Source: Endomicrobium sp. (lineage in GTDB: Bacteria; Elusimicrobiota; Endomicrobiia; Endomicrobiales; Endomicrobiaceae). Taken from it: 64,000 nt of DNA. Position 1 is the stretch's first letter. Each line of letters starts with the position of its first letter. Made by a program: the position numbers and the translations under genes. Shown one piece after another: positions 35,457 through 45,284 of this stretch. The stretch lies in the NCBI GenBank assembly GCA_031289585.1, contig JAITPF010000037.1, positions 1 to 64,000 on the forward strand, in the 5' to 3' direction. A model generated the notes under the pieces. The model was not told the DNA's origin. It did no database searches and saw nothing but the letters and a program-made list of their open reading frames with translations.

Positions 35457-36656
35457 ATGGAAGAGAGAAGAGTCTATTTAGATAATAGCGCTACAACTGT
35501 TGTTGATACTGAAGTTATAAAAGAAATGCAGCCATATTTTTCTGATGTTTATGGTAATGCTTCAAGTTTTTACTATTTTGGAAGAGAGGCTAAAATAGCG
35601 CTTGAAAATGCAAGAGCAAAAATAGCCGCATTATTAAATGCAAGTCCAGAAGAGATATTTTTTACAGGCTGTGGTACTGAATCTGATAATATTGCAATAT
35701 TTGGGATATTAAATGCTTACAAAAGAAAAGGGCATATAATTACAAGTAAAATTGAGCATCATGCCGTTTTATATTCATGCAGACATCTTGAAAAAATCGG
35801 ATATGAAGTAACTTATCTTAATGTTGGTAAAGGTGGGGTTATTTCAGTTAAAGATTTTAAAAAGGCTGTAAAAGATAATACTCTTCTTGTAACAATAATG
35901 CATGCAAATAATGAAGTTGGTTCAATTCAACCTATAGAAGAGATTGCGGTTGAACTTAAAAAAATCAATGAAAAAAGAAAAGATAAAATTTATTTTCATA
36001 CGGATGCTGTACAGACTGCTGGTAAACTTCATTTGGATGTTAAAAAACTAATGGTAGATTTGCTTGCAATGTCGGCGCATAAATTCAACGGACCTAAAGG
36101 TGTCGGTGTTCTTTACGTTAAAAAAGGGACAAATATATTACCTATAACTTTTGGCGGGCATCATGAAAAGGGATTGCGTCCAGGAACTGAAAACATTCCC
36201 TACATTGTGGGATTTGCAAAAGCATTTGAAATTTCAAATGCTAAAATAGAAGAACATAATAAACATATTCTTGCTTTAAAGGAAAAACTAAGAAAAGGTA
36301 TTTTGGATACAATACCGGAAGTAATTATAAACGGAAGCGATGGCAGAGCTATTTCTAACATTTTAAATGTAAGTTTTAACTATATAGAAGGTGAAGCTTT
36401 GCTTCTTATGCTTGATATAAAAGGCATAGCTGTTTCTACAGGTTCAGCGTGCGCCTCTGGTTCTTCGGGACCATCGCACGTTTTATCTGCAATGGGTGTT
36501 GATTCTGTTGCAGCTCAAGGGGCAATTCGTTTTTCTTTTGGATGCCATAACACACAAAAAGATGTTGATTATGTTCTTGAAGTTCTCCCAAAAGTTGTAG
36601 ATAGTTTACGTTCTATGTCTCCTGTATGGAAGCAAAAAATATTTGAGAATAGATAA
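35457..36656 (+). CDS. NifS/IscS-type cysteine desulfurase
   Basis: A 399-residue PLP enzyme that supplies sulfur for Fe-S clusters, which the hydrogenase would need. It has VYLDNSATTVVDTEVIKEM, FTGCGTESDNIAIFG, HANNEVGSIQPIEEIA, FHTDAVQTAGKLHLDVKK, the PLP lysine in LLAMSAHKFNGPKGVGVLYV (~208) and the sulfur-carrying Cys in AVSTGSACASGSSGPSHVLS (~330). The ATG follows AAGGAAAT. No iscU/nifU is adjacent in the window. Confidence 0.94.
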   Translation: MEERRVYLDNSATTVVDTEVIKEMQPYFSDVYGNASSFYYFGREAKIALENARAKIAALLNASPEEIFFTGCGTESDNIAIFGILNAYKRKGHIITSKIEHHAVLYSCRHLEKIGYEVTYLNVGKGGVISVKDFKKAVKDNTLLVTIMHANNEVGSIQPIEEIAVELKKINEKRKDKIYFHTDAVQTAGKLHLDVKKLMVDLLAMSAHKFNGPKGVGVLYVKKGTNILPITFGGHHEKGLRPGTENIPYIVGFAKAFEISNAKIEEHNKHILALKEKLRKGILDTIPEVIINGSDGRAISNILNVSFNYIEGEALLLMLDIKGIAVSTGSACASGSSGPSHVLSAMGVDSVAAQGAIRFSFGCHNTQKDVDYVLEVLPKVVDSLRSMSPVWKQKIFENR

Positions 36657-36719
36657 GATGTTATTCTTATGCACACCAATTTATATCTGCAAATATATCT
36701 ATCAAACAGTGGAGGGAAA

Positions 36720-36848
36720 ATGTATATTAATTTTGCGTCAGACTGGCCAGCGTATTTGTTTATGATGCTGTTTGCGTTTTTATTTGTTTATATTATTATT
36801 AAAGGAAACTCTAAAAAAGATGTTGGGGGAGTTGAAAAGAAAAAATAG
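36720..36848 (+). CDS. Small single-pass membrane protein (42 aa)
   Basis: A short gene with GGAGGG just before its ATG: MYINFASDWPAYLFMMLFAF, then LFVYIIIKGNSKKDVGGVEK KK. One membrane helix and a basic tail give the look of a small membrane peptide. No family recognised. It lies 63 nt after the cysteine desulfurase gene. Confidence 0.5.
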   Translation: MYINFASDWPAYLFMMLFAFLFVYIIIKGNSKKDVGGVEKKK

Positions 36849-36954
36849 ATTTTTTGTTTCGTCATCATGAAACTTGATTTGAAAGTCTGAAGTATAAGTC
36901 CTTAGTTGTGTCGTATTCGTGTAAATGGTTACAAAAACATTTAGGGGTGAAGGT

Positions 36955-37060
36955 AATTGTTTTTTGTTGTCAATTGCCAAGCCCAAAGGGTTGTGGTAAT
37001 CTTTGCTTTTTAACGACATAGATTGTTTCGTTGGGGTTTTGTCCTTTTCAAACGGGTTGG
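36955..37060 (-). repeat. Degenerate module A repeat
   Basis: TTGTCAATTGCCAAGCCCAA, GTGGTAATCTTTGC, ACATAGATTGTTTCGTTGGGG and TTTTGTCC match module A of the islands at 41.7 and 45.9 kb in inverted orientation with many substitutions. It fills much of the gap before yajQ. Confidence 0.55.
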
Positions 37061-37104
37061 TGACGACAAAAAAATGTTTTTTAACATAAAGCTGGAGGAA
37101 TTGT

Positions 37105-37602
37105 ATGGCTGATAAATTTTCTTTTGATATTGTTTCTGAAGTAAATATGATGGAAGTTGATAATGCCGTTAATCAAGCGCAAAAAGAGCTTGCAAATAGA
37201 TTCGATTTTAAAGGCAGTAAGTCGTCAATAGAGTTAAATAAAAATGATAAAAAAATAACTTTAATTGCAGATGACGAATTTAAAATGAAAGCTTTGAAGG
37301 ATATTTTGGAAGGGCGTTTTGCAAAAAGAGGTGTTTCAATAAAATCCTTGAATTACAAAGTACAGGAAAAAGCTTTTGAGGGATATATAAGACAAACAGC
37401 CGAAATTATTTCCGGTCTTCCTTCGGATAAAGCAAAAGAACTTTCGAAATTGATAAAAGATTCAAAAATAAAAGTCATGACGCAGATAGATGGTACAAAA
37501 GTAAAAGTAATTTCTTCTAAAAAAGATGACTTACAGCAGGTAATAGCTTATTTAAAACAAGTGTCTTTCCCGTTGCCTTTACAGTTTACTAATTACAGAT
37601 AA
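37105..37602 (+). CDS. yajQ: YajQ/DUF520 nucleotide-binding protein
   Basis: A 165-residue protein of typical length. FSFDIVSEVNMMEVDNAVNQ, ANRFDFKGSKSSIELNKNDK, ILEGRFAKRGVSIKSL and KVMTQIDGTKVKVISSKKDD are family signatures. YajQ proteins bind nucleotides (cyclic-di-GMP in some bacteria) and nucleic acid; the role here is unknown. GGAGGA precedes the ATG. The response-regulator gene follows 12 nt later. Confidence 0.95.
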   Translation: MADKFSFDIVSEVNMMEVDNAVNQAQKELANRFDFKGSKSSIELNKNDKKITLIADDEFKMKALKDILEGRFAKRGVSIKSLNYKVQEKAFEGYIRQTAEIISGLPSDKAKELSKLIKDSKIKVMTQIDGTKVKVISSKKDDLQQVIAYLKQVSFPLPLQFTNYR

Positions 37603-37614
37603 CAGGGGGGTAAG

Positions 37615-38565
37615 ATGTCAATAAGTAAAGGAAGAATATTAATCGTTGATGACGAACAAGCTATAAGGGAACTTTTAATTACAGAGTTTTTTAAATTGGG
37701 ATATGAAGTTTTTTCTGCAATAAACGGTGAAGAGGCGATAGCAAAAATTAAAACTGAAAAAGTTAATATCGTAATTACTGATATGAAAATGCCTAAAGTT
37801 GATGGGCTTGATCTTTTAAAAGTTGTAAAAGAACAATTTCCTGAAACTGAAGTTATAATAATAACAGGGTATGCGACTATTGAAAATGCTTTGGATGCTA
37901 TGCGTAGTGGCGCTTACGATTTTGTTCAAAAACCTTTTAACATAGATGAACTTTTAGCTCTTGCTGACAAAGCTATGGAAAAAAGTGAACTCAAAATACT
38001 TGTTGCTTTGTACGAAAGTTCAAGTGCAGTTTTTTCTAGTTTAAAGCTTGAAGAACTTTTTCCTGTTATGATATCTTTGGTAAAAGATGTTACGGATTCA
38101 AAAGATGCTTCGATTTTTCTTGTGGATAATAATGAACAGCTGTATTTGGCTTATTCTTCTATTGCGATGTTTGATTTTCGAATAAGAGAGCTTGAAACGC
38201 TTGTATCAAAAATATTTAGTGATAAAGCGAAATGTATAGAGCCAATGTTTTTTAATGTAGATAATTTGCCTAATGGGTTAGAAAAAGTATTTTGCGAAAA
38301 AACGGAAACAAAATCAATTTTAGTATATTCTATAATTTTACATAATAAAATGATTGGATGTTTAGTTCTCACAAAAAATGTTTCATCATTTGTTGCCTCT
38401 GATTTGAAAAATGTTTCTATATTTGTAGCGCAGATTGCCCAGTCTATAACTAATACTAAACTTTATGAGAAACTTGAAATAAAAGTTGCCGAACTAGAAC
38501 AGGCGTTGGCTGAATTAGATAAAGCAAAAAAAGAGATTTGCTATTTAAAAGAAGATACGGAGTAA
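37615..38565 (+). CDS. Response regulator with REC, GAF and C-terminal coiled coil
   Basis: A 316-residue protein. The REC domain (residues 1-~120) has ILIVDDEQAIRELL, the phosphoacceptor Asp56 in NIVITDMKMPKVDGLDLL and KPF at ~108. A GAF-like sensor domain (~130-285) follows (KDASIFLVDNNEQLYLAYSS). A short coiled coil ends it (KLEIKVAELEQALAELDKAK). There is no DNA-binding or enzymatic output domain, so signalling would be by protein contact. GGGGGG-rich ribosome-binding site before the ATG. The stop overlaps the next start (TAATG). Confidence 0.88.
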   Translation: MSISKGRILIVDDEQAIRELLITEFFKLGYEVFSAINGEEAIAKIKTEKVNIVITDMKMPKVDGLDLLKVVKEQFPETEVIIITGYATIENALDAMRSGAYDFVQKPFNIDELLALADKAMEKSELKILVALYESSSAVFSSLKLEELFPVMISLVKDVTDSKDASIFLVDNNEQLYLAYSSIAMFDFRIRELETLVSKIFSDKAKCIEPMFFNVDNLPNGLEKVFCEKTETKSILVYSIILHNKMIGCLVLTKNVSSFVASDLKNVSIFVAQIAQSITNTKLYEKLEIKVAELEQALAELDKAKKEICYLKEDTE

Positions 38566-40001
38566 TGTCTTTAAAAAATAAAATTATTAATGTAAAAGCT
38601 GAAAAAATTGTTTTCCCAGGACGGTCACTTTGCAGATGTTCAGATGGAGTTGCTTTGTTTACTGAAGGGTTGCTTCCTGATGAGATTGCAGATGTCCTTG
38701 TAGTAAAAGATAAGAAAACATTTAGAGAAGGATTACTTAAAAATATTGCTTCTAAATCTAACAAAAGAATAGTTCCTTTATGTCCGTCTTTTGGTTTGTG
38801 TGGAGGATGTTCTTTTCAAAATACTTCTTATGAAAACCAGATTGAATATAAACAGGAATATATATCAGAGCTTTTAAATTTTACCGAGGCAAAAATTTCA
38901 AAATTGTTGACGAGTCCGCAGATTTGGTATTATAGAAATAAAATGGAATTCAGTTTTTTTTCTCCATTTGATGAGAAAGACAAGGGTGAAAGTAGGGTTG
39001 CTTGTGTTAATTCAGGTATGACTAATAGTAAGCAGGAATATAATACAGGAGAAAATATTGTAGATTTAGGACTTCATTGTAAGGGAAGTTTTAACAGATA
39101 TATTTCTGTCCCACCCTGTTTTATAGCTGATAAGGACTTTTTGCAAGCTGTTGAAATAGTTAAAGAATTTGTAAAGAAAAATAATCTTTCAGCATATAAT
39201 AATAAAACGCACAAAGGGTTTTTGAGACATTTAGTTTTACGTAAAGCTAAAAACAATAATCAGTTTCTTATTAATTTAGTTACAAATACTGTTGATTGTG
39301 GATCTTCATTTTTGGAACTTCTTATAAAAGAACTTGGTGAGTTTTCTCACAGTATTTATTGGACATACAACAGTAGAAAATCTGATGCAGTTATAGTCGA
39401 TAAATTAACTCTTGTGTACGGAAAGCCATTTATTACTGAAAAGCTCAATGTAGGTGGACAAGATTATTTTTTTAACATTTCTCCGTTTTCGTTTTTTCAG
39501 ACAAATTCAAAAGGAACTGAAATTTTATATAATGAAATTTTCAGATTGTTAAGTCCATCAAAGGATGATCTTTTACTTGATTTATATTGTGGGACAGGGA
39601 CAATTGGTATTTCAATTGCCAAAAATGTCAAAAAAGTTATAGGAATAGAACAAGTCAAACAGGCAATTGTTAATGCTAAGGAAAATGCGTTAATAAATAA
39701 TATTTCTAATGCAGAGTTTTATGCATCAACTGTAGAAGATTGGGTTAAAGAAAACGAAAACAATTTTGATGCTATAGTTGTAGATCCACCGCGCAGCGGC
39801 CTTACTAAAGGTATTATAAAGTTTTTACTTGAGTCAAAAGCAAAAAGAATAATTTATGTTTCTTGTAATCTGTCAACTTTGGCAAGAGATTTGAAGTTGA
39901 CTATTGAAAATAATAAGTATAAAATAATCAAGATTACACCTGTTGATATGTTCCCGCAAACATATCACATAGAAGTAGTAGTACTATTGGAATTACAATA
40001 G
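38565..40001 (+). CDS. RumA/TrmA-type 23S rRNA or tRNA (uracil-5)-methyltransferase
   Basis: A 478-residue enzyme. A TRAM domain (~1-60) precedes a [4Fe-4S] cysteine set (LCPSFGLCGGCSFQNTSYEN). The SAM site is DLLLDLYCGTGTIGISIAKN; AIVVDPPRSGLTKGIIKFLL and the nucleophile Cys in IIYVSCNLSTLARDLKL complete it. The start at the TAATG overlap is preferred over an extension into the regulator. It makes 5-methyluridine; whether the target is rRNA (RlmD/RlmC-like) or tRNA is not resolved. Confidence 0.92.
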   Translation: MSLKNKIINVKAEKIVFPGRSLCRCSDGVALFTEGLLPDEIADVLVVKDKKTFREGLLKNIASKSNKRIVPLCPSFGLCGGCSFQNTSYENQIEYKQEYISELLNFTEAKISKLLTSPQIWYYRNKMEFSFFSPFDEKDKGESRVACVNSGMTNSKQEYNTGENIVDLGLHCKGSFNRYISVPPCFIADKDFLQAVEIVKEFVKKNNLSAYNNKTHKGFLRHLVLRKAKNNNQFLINLVTNTVDCGSSFLELLIKELGEFSHSIYWTYNSRKSDAVIVDKLTLVYGKPFITEKLNVGGQDYFFNISPFSFFQTNSKGTEILYNEIFRLLSPSKDDLLLDLYCGTGTIGISIAKNVKKVIGIEQVKQAIVNAKENALINNISNAEFYASTVEDWVKENENNFDAIVVDPPRSGLTKGIIKFLLESKAKRIIYVSCNLSTLARDLKLTIENNKYKIIKITPVDMFPQTYHIEVVVLLELQ

Positions 40002-40022
40002 ATTAATGATTGAGGATAATAT

Positions 40023-41471
40023 ATGAAGATGTTAAAGTTATTATTTGTTTTTGTGTTTAGTTTAACAATGATAAGAGCTGTTTACTGTGAAATGTTAACT
40101 TTGGACGATTATTTGGATATGGTTGTTAAAAGTAACAGTGAGCTCAAATCCGTACAGTCAAATATTGATGCTGTGAAAGGAAAACTTCCTGAAGTTGAAA
40201 AAGTTTATTGGTATTCTTTAAATGCAGGTATGAATTATCTTGATGATTACAGCGGGAGACCTTATAATCAGCAAGCCAGACTTAATAAAGTGACAAATTT
40301 CAACTATGATATAAGTTTAGAGAAGCAGTTTATAACGGGAACGCAGGTTTCTTTGGGTTTAAATGGTATTTCTGGTAAGCATAATTATGCATCGCCTGAT
40401 CCTAATAAAAACATAAACAACTATAACTTAAGCGACATAGCTCCTTTTGTGGAATTACAACAGTCGTTGTGGAAAGATATAAATGGCGGTGCTACAAAGG
40501 CAAGTATAGCAAAGGCGCGAGCGAACGCAAAGTCGGCTTTGTATAAGTTGGAATATAAAAAACAGAATATTTTGTTTAATACAAAGGTTGCATACTGGAA
40601 TTTATCTTATTCAAGAACAGTTATAGATTTTAGAAAATTATCTTTAGATAGAACAACAAAAATTTTGGATTGGAATCAGAAAAGATACAATATGGATTTA
40701 GCTGAAAAATCAGACCTGTTACAATCGCAGGCTGCTGTGAAATTAAGAGAATTAAGTTTAAAACTTGCTTATGAAGAAGAAAATAAATTGAACAGAGTAT
40801 TTAATCAGTTTTTAAATGTTAATGATGAAAAAGTTAGGCATGAAGTCGAAGAATTTAAAAATAAAGAAAATAATTTTAAAGATAATAAGACGCTTAACAG
40901 AAAAGGCATAAGAGCAGATGTTCTTGCTGCTTTAGAGGATGTTCAAAGTGCTTTGTATGATCAGATGTTTTCGAAAAAAAGTTTAGGGGCAGATTTGGTT
41001 TTAAGTGGGAAATATGCGCTTAATGGTGTTGAGCCTTCGTTTGATGACGCTGTTAAACATATAACAAATACTGATAAACCATCGTATTCTGTGGGTTTAA
41101 AATATATAGTGCCACTTAATTTTAAACTTAGAAAAACTATAAATAAAGGTTATGAATCGGCAAAAATTTCAGCGCAGAAATATGCTGAGCATGCTGCAAT
41201 TGGGGAAAATAATGATTGGCTTGAGCTTGTAGATAATTGGAACAATGCCAAAATAAGATTAGAGCTTGCTGTAGAAATAGAAAAAATACAACAGCAAAGG
41301 CATCAGGAAGATCAAAATCTTTTAAGTAAAGGAAGAAGTACAACCTATCAGGTTTTACAAGGTGAGCAGGACTTAGATGATGCAGCACTAAGTGTTTTAC
41401 AGACTATTTTAGAATTAATAAAAATATATGAACAAGCAGAAGCTCTTTATGGTATGAATGTCGAAGTTTAA
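40023..41471 (+). CDS. TolC-family outer-membrane efflux protein
   Basis: A 482-residue protein with a signal peptide (MLKLLFVFVFSLTMIRAVYC). Two helical hairpin repeats typical of TolC are visible, for example LDDYLDMVVKSNSELKSVQS and SIAKARANAKSALYKLEYKK, and the C-terminal LVDNWNNAKIRLELAVEIEK with LLSKGRSTTYQVLQGEQDLD. It would form a trimeric channel through the outer membrane and periplasm. It pairs with the RND pump downstream, with a repeat island between them. Confidence 0.87.
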   Translation: MKMLKLLFVFVFSLTMIRAVYCEMLTLDDYLDMVVKSNSELKSVQSNIDAVKGKLPEVEKVYWYSLNAGMNYLDDYSGRPYNQQARLNKVTNFNYDISLEKQFITGTQVSLGLNGISGKHNYASPDPNKNINNYNLSDIAPFVELQQSLWKDINGGATKASIAKARANAKSALYKLEYKKQNILFNTKVAYWNLSYSRTVIDFRKLSLDRTTKILDWNQKRYNMDLAEKSDLLQSQAAVKLRELSLKLAYEEENKLNRVFNQFLNVNDEKVRHEVEEFKNKENNFKDNKTLNRKGIRADVLAALEDVQSALYDQMFSKKSLGADLVLSGKYALNGVEPSFDDAVKHITNTDKPSYSVGLKYIVPLNFKLRKTINKGYESAKISAQKYAEHAAIGENNDWLELVDNWNNAKIRLELAVEIEKIQQQRHQEDQNLLSKGRSTTYQVLQGEQDLDDAALSVLQTILELIKIYEQAEALYGMNVEV

Positions 41472-41489
41472 TAAAGTGATAATTTTATA

Positions 41490-41930
41490 ACTTTGTCATG
41501 ATCATCTCTCAATTAATAAGACATTTAAAGGTAATTCCAACGGGAATCCAGGTTGCAAAAGTTTTAAAGTGGATTCCTGTTGGAGCTTACCATCAAGTGT
41601 TTTAATTGGGGAAAGGAATGACAACAAAACATCAATGTCGTCATTGTGAGGAGGGACAAAGTCCCAACGAAGCAATCTGTGTTGTTGAAAGAGAAAGATT
41701 GCCACGATTGCTACGCAATCTCGCAATGACGGATAGAAATAAAAGAACAGATTGTCACAGCCCTTCGGGCTTGGCAATGACGGACAAAACATCGTTGTCA
41801 TTGCGAGGAGGGACAAAGTCCCAACGAAGCAATCTGTGTTGTTGAAAGAGAAAGATTGCCCGTTGCTTCGCAACTCGCAATGACGAAAAACGTGGATTCC
41901 TGCTTTCATGAGACGACAAGGTTACAAATT
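41490..41930. repeat. Repeat island between tolC-like and RND genes
   Basis: Module C (about 41570-41622, GTGGATTCCTGTTGGAG...CATCAAGTGTTTTAATTGGGG...GGAATGAC), module A (41638-41735, GTCATTGTGAGGAGGGACAA...AAGCAATCTGTG...AGATTGCCACG...CTCGCAATGACGG), a short A end with CAGCCCTTCGGGCTTGG, and a second full A (41795-41884). The two A copies share long identical runs, so they are recent. No gene, and in particular no membrane-fusion-protein gene, lies here. Confidence 0.8.
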
Positions 41931-41981
41931 TTGACTATTATAAACAATTAACATTTGAGGATAAGGGAAAAAGGAAAAAAT

Positions 41982-44900
41982 ATGAATTTAGCAAAATTGT
42001 CTATTAAACGTCCTACTTTTATTATAGCATTACTTATGGCAGTGCTTATTTTGGGAGTTGTTTCTTTTGGTAAGCTTAGTGTCAGGATGTTTCCGGATGT
42101 TGAGTTTCCGTATGTAATTATTATGACAAGTTATCCGGGCGCAGGTGTTGCAGAAATTGAACAGCTTGTCACAAAACCTATAGAAGACGCTTTAAGTGGT
42201 GTTTCTGGTCTTAAACATTCTGGTTCAGTTTCTCAGGACAACATGTCTGTTGTTTTTGGTGAGTTTGAGCTTTCAAAAAATCCTGATATTGCCACGCAGG
42301 AAGTAAGGGATAAAATAGCGCAAATAAGACTTACTTTACCTGAAGATATAAAAGAACCTGTTATAATGAAAGCTGATTTAAACAGTTTCCCTCTTGTTAC
42401 ATTAAGTTTAAAGTCTGAAAGTATGACTCCTAAAGAGTTATACGATTTTGCAGATGATGTTGTTTCTAAAGATTTAGCTCAGGTTTCAGGTGTTTCGCAG
42501 ATAAAAATTATAGGTGGATCAAAAAGAGAAATACATGTTAATGTGGATAAAAGCAAACTTAAAACACATGAACTTACTCTTACAACACTTGCTGCAAAAG
42601 TAAAATCTAATGCTTCAAATATTCCTGCTGGAAAAGTGAACAGAGGGCGTGAGGAAATAGCATTTAGAACTATGGGCGAGTTTAAGTCTGTAAAACAGAT
42701 AAACAATGTTGTTGTAAATTTTTTAGGAAATGACAGATCTGTTACGGTAAAAGATGTTGCAAAAGTTGAAGATAGTGTTGAGGCTGAAGTTTCAAGGGCA
42801 AGGCTTGATGTAAAAGAAGATGGGGAAATAATATATATGCCGTCTCTTTTATTGTCTGTTTACAGACAGGCAAAAGGGAATGATGTTGCAATTTCTGACG
42901 GGATAAAGAAAAAGATATCGGAAGCAAATGAGCGATATAAGAACTATGCCGGAACACCACATCTTACGATGATTTCAGATACTGCAAAGGGTGTGAGAAT
43001 GAATCTTGATAATGTAAAATCTACAATATTTGAGGGTATTTTTCTTGCCATTTTAGTTGTGTATTTCTTTTTGGGTAGCTGGCGTTCTACTTTTATTACA
43101 GCTTTAGCGCTTCCAAATAGTTTGATAGGTTCTTTTGTTTTTATGTATGTTTTTGGATTTAGCTTAAACGTTATTTCGTTAATGGCTTTATCTCTTGCAG
43201 TAGGACTTTTAATAGATGACGCCATTGTCGTACGTGAAAATATTTTCAGACATTATGAAGAGGGAGCAAATCCTGTAAAGGCAGCGATTGACGGTACAAA
43301 TGAAGTTACTCTTGCAGTAATTGCTACTACAAGTACTGTTATAGCTGTATTTTTTCCAGTTGCTTTTTTAAGTGGAATTATGGGACAGTTTTTTAGAGAG
43401 TTTGGATTGACGGTAGTTTTTGCAATGGTTATATCTATTATAGATGCTTTGACAATAGCTCCTATGCTTTCTGCTTATATTATTCCAGATCGTAATAAAA
43501 ATTCCCCAAAAAAATTTAAAACGGGAAAAATAGGGGAAACAGTTGTTAAACTTTTTAGAGCGTTTACAATTGGATGGTTTAATATAGTTTTTAGTTTTAT
43601 TGAGAAATTATATAGAGAACTAATTTCATTTATAGTAAAAAAAGATTTTAAATTTGGCAAACGGAAAATAAGTTGGAAATTTATAACGCTTGTTATTGCA
43701 GTGCTTGTGTTTTTCGGGACGATTGTAGTAGCAAAAAAGTATCTTAAAACAACATTTATGCCTACTTCAGAATGGGGTGAAATTAACATTACAGTTATAG
43801 CAAAACCTGGAACTTCGTTAGATCAGATGGACAAATATTCAAAACAGATTGAAGAGATAATTATGAATGATCCTAACATTGAACTTGTTTCTTCCTCTAT
43901 AGGTTCTGGTGATATGTTTACGACTCTTTCAAACCAGACAACTATGTATGTTAAAATGATACCAAACCAATTGAAAAGTGGATTTTTTGGCTTGTTTGGC
44001 AAATCTCAAAGAACTCGTACCACTTCAGAAATGAAAGATTATCTAAGAAAAGTTTTGAAAGATGAGTTTGGTGATGAGCTTGAGTTTTCAATTGTGAAGC
44101 AATCTATAGGTGGCGCAGAAAGCGAGTTTATAATACAACTTACTGGCGATGATATTGATGTTTTATATGACGCTGCAAAACAGCTTATGGATAGGTATAA
44201 AACAATACCTTATTTTGTTGATATACAGTCAAATTATAAACCTGGAAAGCCAGAAGTGCAAATACAAATGAATCCAAAAGAGATGGAAAATCTTGGTGTA
44301 AGTTCTGCTATAATTGGCAATGAAGTAAGAGCCATGATTGATGGTATTTTGGCTGGGAAATACAGAGAGAAAGGTCTTGAGTATGATATAAGGGTTAATT
44401 TCCAAGATAGTCAAAAAGACATAGTAAAGAGTTTTGACACTATATATGTAAATAATATTAATAATAAACTTGTAAAACTTAAAAATATTGCATTTACAAA
44501 AGAAACTTCTGGTCCTACGCAAATATATAGGGAAGATAGATCGCGTTATGTTTCTGTTGAAGGAAATATTGCCAGTGGCGGTACTATGGGTGAAATTGAA
44601 AAAGCGGCGGAAAAGATTTTTAATGAAGAAAAATCTGAACCTAAAAATTTGGAAAAATGGAAAAATATAGAGTATAAAGTTTCAGGAAATGTTGAAGAAA
44701 AGGGCAGTATGTTTAAAAGTATTGGTATAGCAGGAGCTCTTTCTATAGCTTTTATATTTATGGTTCTTGCAAGTTTGTATGAGTCTGTTATAACTCCTTT
44801 TACAATTATGACTGCTTTGCCTCTTGCAATTATTGGCGGTATTTTAGCTTTACTAATTTCAAATCAGCCTATTGATATGTTTACAATGATAGGGATGATA

Positions 44901-45284
44901 ATGTTGCTTGGTATCGTTGCAAAAAACTCAATTCTTTTAGTGGATTATATACAACAGCAAATGCGAAGCGGATTAAGTATAAATGATTCTATAGTAAAAG
45001 CTGGAACTGTAAGACTGCGTCCAATCCTTATGACGTCTTTTGCTCTTATTGCAGGTATGTTGCCAACGGCATTAGGACTTAGTGAAGTAGGAAAATTTAG
45101 AAAAGGTATGGGGATAGTTGTAATAGGCGGTATAATAAGTTCTACAATTCTAACTTTAATTGTTGTACCCGCAGTGTTTGAGTATATGGATAAATTTAGA
45201 CATTTCTTACGCAAGCTAACAGGCAGGCCAAATAAAAGGATGATTGATTATACACAAGAGCAGCTAAAAGAAAAAGATTTGTAA
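41982..45284 (+). CDS. RND efflux transporter (AcrB/HAE type)
   Basis: A 1100-residue inner-membrane proton-driven pump. The start MNLAKLSIKRPTFIIALLMA follows AAGGAA and is preferred over a 9-residue longer frame. Twelve membrane helices with two large periplasmic loops are apparent: VRMFPDVEFPYVIIMTSYPG and AEIEQLVTKPIEDALSGVSG, TM4 with LMALSLAVGLLIDDAIVVRE (acidic relay), and the second-half MIGMIMLLGIVAKNSILLVD and RLRPILMTSFALIAGMLPTA. The usual adaptor (MFP) gene is missing on both sides. The substrate is unknown. Confidence 0.94.
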   Translation: MNLAKLSIKRPTFIIALLMAVLILGVVSFGKLSVRMFPDVEFPYVIIMTSYPGAGVAEIEQLVTKPIEDALSGVSGLKHSGSVSQDNMSVVFGEFELSKNPDIATQEVRDKIAQIRLTLPEDIKEPVIMKADLNSFPLVTLSLKSESMTPKELYDFADDVVSKDLAQVSGVSQIKIIGGSKREIHVNVDKSKLKTHELTLTTLAAKVKSNASNIPAGKVNRGREEIAFRTMGEFKSVKQINNVVVNFLGNDRSVTVKDVAKVEDSVEAEVSRARLDVKEDGEIIYMPSLLLSVYRQAKGNDVAISDGIKKKISEANERYKNYAGTPHLTMISDTAKGVRMNLDNVKSTIFEGIFLAILVVYFFLGSWRSTFITALALPNSLIGSFVFMYVFGFSLNVISLMALSLAVGLLIDDAIVVRENIFRHYEEGANPVKAAIDGTNEVTLAVIATTSTVIAVFFPVAFLSGIMGQFFREFGLTVVFAMVISIIDALTIAPMLSAYIIPDRNKNSPKKFKTGKIGETVVKLFRAFTIGWFNIVFSFIEKLYRELISFIVKKDFKFGKRKISWKFITLVIAVLVFFGTIVVAKKYLKTTFMPTSEWGEINITVIAKPGTSLDQMDKYSKQIEEIIMNDPNIELVSSSIGSGDMFTTLSNQTTMYVKMIPNQLKSGFFGLFGKSQRTRTTSEMKDYLRKVLKDEFGDELEFSIVKQSIGGAESEFIIQLTGDDIDVLYDAAKQLMDRYKTIPYFVDIQSNYKPGKPEVQIQMNPKEMENLGVSSAIIGNEVRAMIDGILAGKYREKGLEYDIRVNFQDSQKDIVKSFDTIYVNNINNKLVKLKNIAFTKETSGPTQIYREDRSRYVSVEGNIASGGTMGEIEKAAEKIFNEEKSEPKNLEKWKNIEYKVSGNVEEKGSMFKSIGIAGALSIAFIFMVLASLYESVITPFTIMTALPLAIIGGILALLISNQPIDMFTMIGMIMLLGIVAKNSILLVDYIQQQMRSGLSINDSIVKAGTVRLRPILMTSFALIAGMLPTALGLSEVGKFRKGMGIVVIGGIISSTILTLIVVPAVFEYMDKFRHFLRKLTGRPNKRMIDYTQEQLKEKDL

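Noticed and set aside
42479-45214. Antisense ORFs in the RND and giant genes
   Set aside because: Shadow frames of clearly coding sequence without start signals.
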